Shown: one piece after another, positions 7,691-15,230 of the stretch
Layout of the letters: each line of letters starts with the position of its first letter
How positions within the stretch are numbered: the stretch's first letter is position 1
Source: Acidimicrobiaceae bacterium
GTDB taxonomy: Bacteria > Actinomycetota > Acidimicrobiia > Acidimicrobiales > Ilumatobacteraceae
NCBI GenBank assembly: GCA_002698945.1
Contig: NZZV01000016.1
Span: forward strand, 1-36,164
Direction of reading: 5' to 3'
DNA length: 36,164 nt
Notes under the pieces: model-generated
What the model was told of the DNA's origin: nothing
Database searches by the model: none
What the model saw: the letters and a program-made list of their open reading frames with translations, nothing else
Made by a program: the position numbers and the translations under genes

Positions 7691-9085
7691 TCAGTGGTCG
7701 CCGCGCCGATACGGCACCCCGGCTGCCTTCGGCGGACGGAGACGCTGGGCGGCGAAGACGAGCACGAGCAGGACGAGCACGTACGGCATCGTGTTCGGCA
7801 GCCATGCAGCAGCCGACTCGGTCAGCAGATACCAGACGAGCGCCACCGTCCCGAGTCCGAACGCCAGCAGCGTCAGCCCACCGCCCTTGCCGCCGAGGGT
7901 GGCGACCATCTTCATGTACGAACTCGTCGGTGTGTCGTACGCAGCGGCGTCGATCTCGGGTGGTGGGGCATCGTCGCCGCCCGTTCGCCACAGGTAGACC
8001 GCCGTCGCGTACAGCGCGATCGCGATGACGAGCAGGAGGGCGCGTGTGGCGACCCCGCTGCCCGAGGCGTCGAAGTCGATCAGCGCGAGACCGAACGGGT
8101 AGCTGAACAGCAGCGAGCCGACGAGGATGCCCACCGCCCGCCAGTTCCCGAAGATCAGCGCGGCGAGACCGATGAAGCCACGGCCGACCGTCTGGCCGCC
8201 GCGGTAGAGGCCGGACAGTTCGATCACGATGTAGGCGCCGGCGAGGCCGGCGAGCGCACCGGAGATCATGACCGCGACGTACTTGTGGCGGTAGATGCCG
8301 ACGCCGAGCGATTCGCCCGCCGACGGGTTCTCACCACAGATCCGAACCCGGAGACCGAACTTGGTGCGGGTGAGCACGAACGCCGACAGTGGCACGATCA
8401 AGAGAGCGAGCAGGGTGAACCAACGCATGTCGGTGACGAATCCGAGCAGGACACTGGCGACGTCGGAGATGAAGAAGATGCCCCAGTCCTTGATCGTCTC
8501 CAACACGTCGGAGACGCCCGGGATGGTGAACGAACCGGCACTGCGAACGCGTGGCGATTGCGACACCGATCCGCCCTGCATCTCCCCGAACACTCGCTCG
8601 GACAGGTAGCGGGCGAGACCGGGCGCCAGGATGTTGATCGCGACGCCGGACACGATCTGGTCGACACCGAACTGGACGGTGGCGATCGCATGGAGGAGGC
8701 CGCCGAGCGCCCCGCCGATGAACCCGGTGAGCAGACCCCACCACGGCGATCCGAACTCGAGCGCCCCCCACGCGCCCGCCCACGTGCCGAGGATCATCAT
8801 CCCTTCGAGCCCGATGTTGACGACACCGGATCGTTCGGAGAAGAGGCCGCCGAGTCCGGCGAGGAGGATCGGGATCGACCAGCGCAGCATGGCGCTGGAG
8901 GTCACGTCGGACGTCAGCAGCGAAGTGCCGGCGAATTCTTCCACGATCGACAGGACCAGGATGCCGAGCGCGGCGGTGATCATCCAGCGCGCCCAGCCGG
9001 GCAGCGAGGTGTACGCCTCGGTGATCCCGCCGGAACCACCGGTGCCGTTCACGCTCGCGACGTCGAGGGGAGCCGTGTTGCTCAT
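7691..9085 (-). CDS. ABC nucleoside importer permease, second subunit (YufQ/NupQ type), 464 aa
   Basis: Inner-membrane permease of the branched-chain/ribose-type permease family, paired with a BMP-family binding protein for nucleoside uptake. After a short cytoplasmic N-terminus there are about ten hydrophobic helices. The segment LLAGLGGLFSERSGVVNIGLEGMM (written in part: SERSGVVNIGLEG) is the hallmark of these permeases. A further C-terminal extension has one or two more helices and an acidic loop (GGDDAPPPEID). Its ATG overlaps the stop of the upstream permease by 4 bases. It belongs to the five-gene operon of binding protein, ATPase, two permeases and deaminase. Confidence 0.92.
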   Translation of the reverse strand: MSNTAPLDVASVNGTGGSGGITEAYTSLPGWARWMITAALGILVLSIVEEFAGTSLLTSDVTSSAMLRWSIPILLAGLGGLFSERSGVVNIGLEGMMILGTWAGAWGALEFGSPWWGLLTGFIGGALGGLLHAIATVQFGVDQIVSGVAINILAPGLARYLSERVFGEMQGGSVSQSPRVRSAGSFTIPGVSDVLETIKDWGIFFISDVASVLLGFVTDMRWFTLLALLIVPLSAFVLTRTKFGLRVRICGENPSAGESLGVGIYRHKYVAVMISGALAGLAGAYIVIELSGLYRGGQTVGRGFIGLAALIFGNWRAVGILVGSLLFSYPFGLALIDFDASGSGVATRALLLVIAIALYATAVYLWRTGGDDAPPPEIDAAAYDTPTSSYMKMVATLGGKGGGLTLLAFGLGTVALVWYLLTESAAAWLPNTMPYVLVLLVLVFAAQRLRPPKAAGVPYRRGDH

Positions 9086-10191
9086 GCCGATGCCTCCACG
9101 AGTTGCGCCGCCCGTTTGACCTCGTCGCGCTGGCGGATCCGATTGACGACCTCGTACGCGATGACCGCCACCAGCAAGATGGTGGCCTGCATGATGACGA
9201 CGATCTCGCTCGAGGCGAGGTTGCTGACCTGCAGCACCGCCGCCGACGAGTCGAGGAAGCCGAACAGCAAGGCGGCGAACGCCATGCCGAGCGCCGTGTT
9301 GCGCCCGAGCAGGGCCACGGCGATGCCGGCGAAGCCGAGGCCCTGAACGAATCCCTGGTCGTATGCATTGGTGTCGGAGAGGATCTCCGGCATGCCGACG
9401 AGGCCGGCGACGAGGCCGCCACCCACCATCGCGAGCATGATCATCCGCTTCGGCGGCACGCCGCCCGCCCGTGCTGCGGTCGGGTTCATACCGCTGGCGC
9501 GGATGTCGAAGCCGAGCCGGCTGCGGTTGATGACGACGTGGTAAATGATGCCGACGATGATCGCCACGACGAAGACGCCGGTGAGTTGGCGGCCCTTGGT
9601 GATCTCACGCGTGAACACCTCGACCCAGCTGTTGAGGTCGGGGAGGCGGCCGGACTCGGCGATCGGGGTCGTGCCCTGGTTGGTGGCGGTGGGATCGTCG
9701 ATGAACTTCGGGAGCAGTCCGGCGACGAGACCACCCACAGCGATGAAGTTCAGCATGATCGTCGAGATGACCTCGTTGACCCCGCGGGTCACCTTCAAGA
9801 GGCCAGCGAGGCCTGACCAGGCGGCGCCCACGAGCATCGCCGTCAGCATGATGGCGGCGACGTGCAGCGGTGCCCAGAGGTCGAGTTCGGCGCCGACGAC
9901 GGCGGCGACGAAGGCCGCCAGGATGTACTGCCCCTCGACGCCGATGTTGAACAGGTTCATGCGGAACCCGATCGCAGCGGCGATCGCGGACAAGTACAGC
10001 GGCGTCGCCCGGTTGAGCATGTCGATCATCGACTCGAGCTTCGTACCGTTCTCGATCATCGTCCGGAACGTCTCGACCGCGTCGGAACCCGACAACTCGA
10101 GCACGATCGCCGAGATCAGGATTGCGATCGCCGCGCTCACGAGTGGTGCGGCGACCGCGAGGCCGACTCGGCGCAGCAGGCCCGTGTTCAT
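9082..10191 (-). CDS. ABC nucleoside importer permease, first subunit (YufP/NupP type), 369 aa
   Basis: Polytopic inner-membrane protein of the BMP-type nucleoside importer. It has about eight to ten hydrophobic segments and the family signature FRMNLFNIGVEGQY near the third helix. A long outer loop between helices (around FIDDPTATNQGTTPIAESGRLPD) probably faces the binding protein. Its start overlaps the ATPase stop by 4 bases and its stop overlaps the next permease start by 4 bases, so the three genes are translationally coupled. Confidence 0.92.
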   Translation of the reverse strand: MNTGLLRRVGLAVAAPLVSAAIAILISAIVLELSGSDAVETFRTMIENGTKLESMIDMLNRATPLYLSAIAAAIGFRMNLFNIGVEGQYILAAFVAAVVGAELDLWAPLHVAAIMLTAMLVGAAWSGLAGLLKVTRGVNEVISTIMLNFIAVGGLVAGLLPKFIDDPTATNQGTTPIAESGRLPDLNSWVEVFTREITKGRQLTGVFVVAIIVGIIYHVVINRSRLGFDIRASGMNPTAARAGGVPPKRMIMLAMVGGGLVAGLVGMPEILSDTNAYDQGFVQGLGFAGIAVALLGRNTALGMAFAALLFGFLDSSAAVLQVSNLASSEIVVIMQATILLVAVIAYEVVNRIRQRDEVKRAAQLVEASA

Positions 10192-11744
10192 GCGTCACCT
10201 CCGTGCACGACGTCTCCTTCCGAGGCGGCGCTGGTCTCGAGCGCGGCGCCCGTCATGTAACTCCCGAGTGTTCGGGGGGTGACCTCGTTCGGGTCGAGCG
10301 TCGCCACGAGCTTGCCGTGGAACATCACGACGATCGTGTCGGACAACCCGATCAGTTCGTCGAGGTCGGCCGACACCAGCAGTGTCGCCATGCCGTTGGC
10401 ACGAGCCTCACGGATGTCGTTCCAGACCTCGGCCTGCGCGCCGACGTCGATGCCTCGAGTCGGATGGGCGGCGATCAGCACGATCGGGTCGGCCGTCATC
10501 TCGCGGCCGATGATCAGCTTCTGCTGGTTGCCTCCCGAGAGCGCACGCGCACTGACGTCCACGCCGGGGGAGCGGACGTCGAACTCCCGACGGATCTCCT
10601 CGGTGCGCTCCCGGCTGCCGGCCCGATCGATCCAGAACCCCTTCGAGAACGGCGGTTTCGTCTGGTGGCCGAGCGCGGCGTTCTCCCAGAGCGTGGCGTC
10701 GAGGAGGAGGCCCTCGGCATGTCGGTCCTGCGGGACGAACCCGATGCCGGCTTCGCGCCGATGGCGTACCGACGACTTGGTGATGTCCTGTCCCATCAGG
10801 CGGACGCGACCGCGGACCGGGTCGCGGGTGCCGATCAGTGCTTCGATCAGCTCGGCCTGCCCGTTGCCCTCGATGCCGGCGACGCCGAGCACCTCGCCAC
10901 GGCGGACCTTCATCGAGACGTCCTCGACGGCGGCCCTCCCGTCCTCGTCCAGCACGGTCACGCCGGTGACCTCGAGTGCGACCTCGTCGGTGACCGTCGA
11001 GTCGGTGGTCTCGGGTGACGGCAGTTCGGATCCGACCATCAACTCGGCGAGATCGGCGGCGGTGACCGCATCGGCATCGACGGTGGTGACCGTCTTGCCG
11101 CGTCGGATCACCGTGATGCGATCGGAGATCTCGAGGACCTCCTGGAGCTTGTGATCGATGAAGATGATCGTCGCCCCATCGGCCTGCAGTTCGCGCAGGT
11201 TGCGGAACAGTTCTTCGACCTCCTGGGGGACCAGCACGGCGGTCGGCTCGTCGAGGATCAGGATCTTGGCACCGCGGAACAGCACCTTGATGATCTCGAC
11301 GCGCTGCTTCTCGCCGACCTCGAGTGTTTCGACGAGATCGTTCGGGTCGACGGTGAGCCCGTACGCCTCACCGACCGCTCGGAGGTGACGTTCGGCCTCC
11401 GCCTGGTCGATCAGTCCGTACTTCGACGGCTCGGAACCGAGGATGACGTTCTCGAGCACGGTCATCTGGTCGGCGAGCATGAAGTGCTGGTGCACCATGC
11501 CGATGCCCTGTGCGATCGCATCGGTGGGGGACGAGAAGTGGACCTCCTCACCGTGGATCTTCATGACACCCTCGTCGGCGGGCTGCATGCCGTAGAGGAT
11601 CTTCATCAGTGTCGACTTGCCGGCACCGTTCTCACCACAGATGGCGTGGATCTCGCCGGGCTCGACGCGCAGGTTGACGTCGTCGTTCGCGATCACGCCG
11701 GGAAACCGTTTCGTGATGCCGATGAGCTCGATCGCTGCCGTCAT
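10188..11744 (-). CDS. ABC nucleoside importer ATPase, double nucleotide-binding domain, 518 aa
   Basis: Cytoplasmic ATPase of the nucleoside importer, with two fused ATP-binding domains as in sugar/nucleoside ABC ATPases. Domain 1 has Walker A GENGAGKST, signature LEVGEKQR and Walker B ILILDEPTA. Domain 2 has a degenerate Walker A (GIEGNGQAE) and Walker B (LIAAHPTRG), with a good signature LSGGNQQK. That asymmetry is normal for the family. The ATG at 11744 is preferred because it follows AAGGAGG by 6 bases and the residues upstream are Arg-rich and unrelated. Two hairpins separate it from the binding protein gene upstream. Confidence 0.93.
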   Translation of the reverse strand: MTAAIELIGITKRFPGVIANDDVNLRVEPGEIHAICGENGAGKSTLMKILYGMQPADEGVMKIHGEEVHFSSPTDAIAQGIGMVHQHFMLADQMTVLENVILGSEPSKYGLIDQAEAERHLRAVGEAYGLTVDPNDLVETLEVGEKQRVEIIKVLFRGAKILILDEPTAVLVPQEVEELFRNLRELQADGATIIFIDHKLQEVLEISDRITVIRRGKTVTTVDADAVTAADLAELMVGSELPSPETTDSTVTDEVALEVTGVTVLDEDGRAAVEDVSMKVRRGEVLGVAGIEGNGQAELIEALIGTRDPVRGRVRLMGQDITKSSVRHRREAGIGFVPQDRHAEGLLLDATLWENAALGHQTKPPFSKGFWIDRAGSRERTEEIRREFDVRSPGVDVSARALSGGNQQKLIIGREMTADPIVLIAAHPTRGIDVGAQAEVWNDIREARANGMATLLVSADLDELIGLSDTIVVMFHGKLVATLDPNEVTPRTLGSYMTGAALETSAASEGDVVHGGDA

Positions 11745-11780
11745 GCGGCGCCTCCTTCCGAATCTGTCACATGGCCGTCG

Positions 11781-11851
11781 CCCGGGAACGGACACCGATT
11801 CCCGGGCCGAAAACGACGGAGCGGAGGCCGAACATAGTCGACCTCCGCTCC
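11781..11851 (-). terminator. Tandem intercistronic hairpins between binding protein and ATPase genes
   Basis: Read on the minus strand after the binding protein stop, a 10-bp perfect stem (11842-11851 with 11818-11827, 14-base loop) is followed by a short T run (CGTTTTCGG). A second perfect 8-bp stem (11799-11806 with 11781-11788, 10-base loop) comes next. The first looks like a leaky intrinsic terminator or 3' mRNA stabiliser, which would give more binding protein than transporter, as is usual for ABC importers. Confidence 0.65.
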
Positions 11852-11908
11852 ATCACTTGATTCTCACTTCATATCCGACAACCGGTCGATACCGGTGTCA
11901 GGGCTCGA

Positions 11909-13087
11909 TCAGCCCTCCGGGGCGGTGGGGACCTCGATGGCGCCGTCGATGATCTGGGCCTTGAAGTCCTCGATCTGGGCGATCTGGTCCTCGGTGAGGA
12001 AGTCACCCGACGTCGAGTAGCCGACGCCGTCGACCGACAGGTCGTACACGACGTTGCCGGCCTCGAAGGTGCCGTCCTGCTGGGCCTTGGTGATCTCGAA
12101 CACGGCGTTGTCGACACGCTTCAGCATCGAGGTGAGGATGTACTCCTGCACCTCGGGAGCTGCGGTGAGGTACTGGTCGGAGTCGACACCGATCGCCCAC
12201 ACCTTGGAGCCCGACGATTCGGACTGCTCGGCGGCGGCCTCGAAGAGACCGGCACCGGAGCCACCGGCTGCGTGGTAGATCACGTCGGCACCCTGGTCGT
12301 ACATCGCGAGAGCGATCTCACGGGCACGGTCCGGGGCGGTGAAGCCGTCGAAGTCCGGGGCCTGGGTGATGTACTGCGGGATGATCGTGATGTCGGGGTT
12401 GACGGCCCGGGCGCCGGCGGCGAAGCCGGCCTCGAACTTCTCGATCAGACCGAAGCCACCGACCCCACCGATGAAGCCGAGCGTGCCGCTCTCGCTGTTG
12501 AGTGCCGCTGCGGCACCCACGAGGAACGAGCCCTGCTCTTCGGCGAACGTCAGACCGGCGCAGTTCTCACACAGTGGCGCAGGGCCACCTTCGGCCTCGA
12601 AGTCCATCATCGCGTCGTCGACGACGGCGAAGTTGGTGTCGGGGTTCTCGGGGGCGGTCGCCGCCACGTCGCCGGCGAACAGGAAGCCGACGCCGATCAC
12701 GAGGGCGCTCTGGTCGGCCTGCAGCTGCAGCAGCTCGGCGCGGTTCGAACCGTCGGCGTTGGGCTCGGCCTCGGTGAAGGTGATGCCCAGTTCGGACTCG
12801 GCACGGTCGATGCCTTCGGCGGCCGAGTCGTTGAACGACTGGTCGCCGCGGCCACCGATGTCGTAGGTGAGGCCGACGTTGAACGACTCGCCGCTCGGCT
12901 CCTCCGACGGCTCCTCCGCCATCGTGGTGTCGGTGGTGTCGTCCGAGGGCTCCTCGGCAGGTTCTTCGGTGGGCTCTTCGGTCGGCTCGTCACTGGGCTC
13001 GTCGGCGGTGTCGTCGTCGTCGCCACATGCAGCGAGGACGAGCGAGGCAGCGAGACCGGCGGCAAGCAGTCGCTTGCTCTTCATCAT
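11909..13087 (-). CDS. BMP-family nucleoside-binding lipoprotein, 392 aa
   Basis: Extracytoplasmic solute-binding lipoprotein of the BmpA/PnrA (basic membrane protein) family, which binds purine nucleosides. The signal peptide ends in a lipobox LAAC (Cys21). A very acidic Asp/Glu/Pro/Thr linker (residues 22-68) tethers the binding domain, which begins FNVGLTYDIGGRGDQSFND, a family signature. A strong ribosome-binding site (GGGGGAG) precedes ATGATG; the start may be 13087 or 13084. First gene of the nucleoside importer operon. The same style of linker is found in the other lipoprotein at 24840. Confidence 0.93.
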   Translation of the reverse strand: MMKSKRLLAAGLAASLVLAACGDDDDTADEPSDEPTEEPTEEPAEEPSDDTTDTTMAEEPSEEPSGESFNVGLTYDIGGRGDQSFNDSAAEGIDRAESELGITFTEAEPNADGSNRAELLQLQADQSALVIGVGFLFAGDVAATAPENPDTNFAVVDDAMMDFEAEGGPAPLCENCAGLTFAEEQGSFLVGAAAALNSESGTLGFIGGVGGFGLIEKFEAGFAAGARAVNPDITIIPQYITQAPDFDGFTAPDRAREIALAMYDQGADVIYHAAGGSGAGLFEAAAEQSESSGSKVWAIGVDSDQYLTAAPEVQEYILTSMLKRVDNAVFEITKAQQDGTFEAGNVVYDLSVDGVGYSTSGDFLTEDQIAQIEDFKAQIIDGAIEVPTAPEG

Positions 13088-13166
13088 GTTCTCCCCCTTC
13101 GGGATTGATGTTCGTGCTGGATGTCCAGCGGTGTTCACGGGAACGCCGCCACGTTACCCGTTGGTA

Positions 13167-13191
13167 GGGCCCGATCCGTGATGTCGGGCCC
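13167..13191. promoter_or_regulatory. Perfect inverted repeat upstream of the nucleoside importer operon
   Basis: Eight-base arms GGGCCCGA and TCGGGCCC flank a 9-base centre, about 80 bases upstream of the binding protein start and about 80 bases upstream of the divergent crotonase gene. A weak minus-strand -10-like TAACGT lies about 15 bases further toward the importer. This placement suits an operator for a repressor of nucleoside uptake, but no regulator gene is adjacent. Confidence 0.35.
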
Positions 13192-13272
13192 GGGTAGGAA
13201 CGGGGCCGGTCGAGCGGCCGACTCGTCGTTGCCGATACGGGACCGACGAGGTCGGTTTGTCAGACTGCAACC

Positions 13273-14028
13273 ATGTCGATCGTGCTGACCAGCATCACCG
13301 AGGGCGTCGCCACGCTCACGCTCAACAACCCCGACGAGCGCAACACCATGACCGCCGAGATGGTCGAGGCCATCGTGGCGTCGATGGACGACTTCGAGGC
13401 GGACGAATCGGTCGGTGCCGTCGTCGTCACCGGCGCCGGATCCGCGTTCTGCGCCGGCGCCAACTTGGGGAATTTGCAGTCGGCGACGCGAGAGAGTCTC
13501 GGCAAGGTGTACGAAGGGTTCCTGCGGATCGCCCGGAGCCCGCTCCCGACCCTCGCGGCGGTGAACGGCCCCGCGGTCGGCGCCGGGATGAACCTGGCGC
13601 TCGGCTGCGACGTCCGCCTCGCGGCGCAGCGAGCCCGCTTCGACACCCGGTTCCTGCAGATCGGTCTGCACCCCGGCGGCGGCCACACCTGGATGCAACG
13701 ACGGATCGTCGGACCGCAGGCGGCGATGGCGGCCGTCGTGTTCGGTCAGGTGCTCGACGGTCCCGAAGCCGAGCGCGTGGGTCTGGCATACCGCTGTGTC
13801 GCCGACGACGACTTGCTCGACGCCGCGCACGAGTTCGCTCGAGGTGCGGCGTCCGCACCGCGGGAGCTGGCGATCCTCACCAAGCGGACGATCCAGGACA
13901 TGGCCGACATCGACAGCCACCGCGACGCCGTTCAACGCGAGTTCGATCCCCAGCTCTGGACGGTCAAGCAGCCCTGGTTCGAGGAGCGCATCGCAGCGTT
14001 GAAGGCCAAGATCTCGTCGAAGAAGTGA
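13273..14028 (+). CDS. Enoyl-CoA hydratase/isomerase (crotonase) family protein, 251 aa
   Basis: Crotonase-fold protein, probably acting on an acyl-CoA. The oxyanion-hole segments FCAGANL (59-65) and NGPAVGAG (98-105) are present, so thioester binding is expected. By alignment to rat mitochondrial enoyl-CoA hydratase, the two catalytic glutamates (Glu144 and Glu164) correspond to Asn107 and Phe127. A standard syn-hydration of enoyl-CoA is therefore unlikely, and an isomerase, hydrolase or other crotonase chemistry is more likely. No ribosome-binding site is visible before the ATG. It is transcribed alone, divergent from the importer operon. Confidence 0.85.
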   Translation: MSIVLTSITEGVATLTLNNPDERNTMTAEMVEAIVASMDDFEADESVGAVVVTGAGSAFCAGANLGNLQSATRESLGKVYEGFLRIARSPLPTLAAVNGPAVGAGMNLALGCDVRLAAQRARFDTRFLQIGLHPGGGHTWMQRRIVGPQAAMAAVVFGQVLDGPEAERVGLAYRCVADDDLLDAAHEFARGAASAPRELAILTKRTIQDMADIDSHRDAVQREFDPQLWTVKQPWFEERIAALKAKISSKK

Positions 14029-14111
14029 TCCTGACGACGGATCGGAAATCGCGCAGAACTGTTACCGAAGTCCCTTTCCCGGCCCGTTACCCGCGATCTA
14101 TGGTGAGTTCA

Positions 14112-14158
14112 CGTGGGAGGAACACCCACTCCCACGGCTACACGGACCGCAAGGAGGT
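14112..14158 (+). promoter_or_regulatory. Leader hairpin and strong ribosome-binding site of the small basic protein gene
   Basis: A 7-bp hairpin (14112-14118 with 14130-14136) is followed by AAGGAGGT at 14151-14158, 7 bases before the ATG at 14166. This strong Shine-Dalgarno sequence decides the start over an in-frame ATG at 14100. The rest of the 14029-14165 gap shows no firm promoter. Confidence 0.5.
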
Positions 14159-14165
14159 AGCCCAG

Positions 14166-14489
14166 ATGAGCCAGCGTCACCGCACCACTGAGGTGCAGAT
14201 GCCGCCCAAACAGGAGCTGAAAGCCCACGCACACAGCGAGCGGCATCGGATCCATGTGGAGCTCAATCAAGTTGCGCAGGAGGTGAGCGCCGGACTCGAC
14301 CCGGAAGATCTGCACGAGCCCGGCACGGCATGGAAGCCGATCCACCACCATGACGCCGAAGTCGCCAAGGAGAAGCTCGCGAAGCAGCGCAAGCGCAACC
14401 GGCGACACTGGAAGACCAAGATGTGGAAGCGGCGCACGAAGATGCGCCAGGCGAAAGCCGAAGCGTTCCGCTTGGCGGGAGAGAACTGA
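14166..14489 (+). CDS. Small, highly basic hypothetical protein, 107 aa
   Basis: Not assigned to a known family. The N-terminal half is polar and His-rich (HAHSERHRIH, then HHHD). The C-terminal third is strongly basic with a helical look (KQRKRNRRHW, KTKMWKRRTKMRQ), suggesting nucleic-acid or ribosome binding. It has the best ribosome-binding site in the window and its own intrinsic terminator, so it is probably a well-expressed monocistronic gene. A start at 14100 would give 129 aa but lacks a ribosome-binding site. Confidence 0.75.
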   Translation: MSQRHRTTEVQMPPKQELKAHAHSERHRIHVELNQVAQEVSAGLDPEDLHEPGTAWKPIHHHDAEVAKEKLAKQRKRNRRHWKTKMWKRRTKMRQAKAEAFRLAGEN

Positions 14490-14501
14490 ACTGACCCGAT
14501 C

Positions 14502-14527
14502 GGGGGCCGGCCGCAGGGCCGGCCCCC
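14502..14527 (+). terminator. Intrinsic terminator after the small basic protein gene
   Basis: An 11-bp all-GC stem (14502-14512 with 14517-14527) with a GCAG loop begins 12 bases after the stop and is followed by CGTCGTTT. Confidence 0.75.
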
Positions 14528-14537
14528 CGTCGTTTCA

Positions 14538-14582
14538 TCCTGACGGCCGTGCTCGTCCTGACGGTCGTTTCGTCCTGACGGT
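14538..14582. repeat. Three short direct repeats, TCCTGACGG, period 17-18 bp
   Basis: TCCTGACGG occurs at 14538, 14556 and 14573, each followed by a CGT/TGT-like trinucleotide. The block lies between the intrinsic terminator and the 3' end of the convergent acetyltransferase gene. Its function is unknown; it does not match the 57-bp palindrome family. Confidence 0.6.
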
Positions 14583-14585
14583 TGT

Positions 14586-15224
14586 TCAGCCGGAGACCCA
14601 GGCTGCGAGCAACTCGTCTCGTCGCTCGGTCCACTCCTCGACGGTGATGCCGTAGCGGATGTGGTCCTCCCAGACCCCGTTGATCTCGAGGAACCGGAGC
14701 GCGACCCCCTCCTCGCGGATCGCCAGCTTGTCCATCACACGGCGACTGTTGGTGTTCCGCGGGACGATGCAGATCTCGAGCCGGTGCAGGTGGAGCTCCT
14801 CGAACGCGTAGCGAGCGACCACGACCACCGCCTCGGCGATGTATCCGTGTCCGGCGCGCGCTTCGTCGATCCAGTAGCCGATCGTCGCGCTCTGGAGCGC
14901 ACCGCGAGTGACGTTGTTGAGATTCACCTCGCCGGCGAGGCGCTGATCCACGAAGACGCCGAATGGATACGCGTGATCGGCGGAGCGCTCACGCTCACGG
15001 GCCGTGCAACGGTGTTCGAACGCCGACCGGTCGCGCGTCGGATCGGCAGAGGCGGCCGGGCGCTTCGGTTCCCACGGGACGAGCCAGTGTTCGTTGCGGA
15101 TGCGCACCTCGTTCCATTCGGGGAAGTCGTTGGCCGCGAGCGGTCGGAGCATCACTCGCTTGCCGTAGAGCCGGGGCGAGGGTTGGCGACGGAACAGTGA
15201 CGAGGGGTGCCGCACGATGCTCAC
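14586..15224 (-). CDS. GNAT acetyltransferase, RimJ/RimL-like, 212 aa
   Basis: Gcn5-related N-acetyltransferase of the ribosomal-protein/peptide N-terminal type. RVMLRPLAANDFPEWNEVR at the N-terminus, GYWIDEARAGHGYIAEAV (the acetyl-CoA binding region) and the late HRLEICIVPRNTNSRRVMDKL segment match RimJ-like enzymes. It starts with GTG 6 bases after the DUF501-fusion stop, so the two are probably co-transcribed. The acceptor is unknown. Confidence 0.88.
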   Translation of the reverse strand: MSIVRHPSSLFRRQPSPRLYGKRVMLRPLAANDFPEWNEVRIRNEHWLVPWEPKRPAASADPTRDRSAFEHRCTARERERSADHAYPFGVFVDQRLAGEVNLNNVTRGALQSATIGYWIDEARAGHGYIAEAVVVVARYAFEELHLHRLEICIVPRNTNSRRVMDKLAIREEGVALRFLEINGVWEDHIRYGITVEEWTERRDELLAAWVSG

Positions 15225-15230
15225 CTCATG

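Noticed and set aside
11888-11905. Core-like GGTGTCAGG near the 3' end of the nucleoside-binding protein gene
   Set aside because: It matches only half the core and has no partner at 57 bp; chance is sufficient.
13257-14489. 410-codon frame spanning the crotonase gene and the small basic protein
   Set aside because: The first part is an out-of-frame shadow of the crotonase gene; the strong ribosome-binding site at 14151 marks the true start of the small protein.
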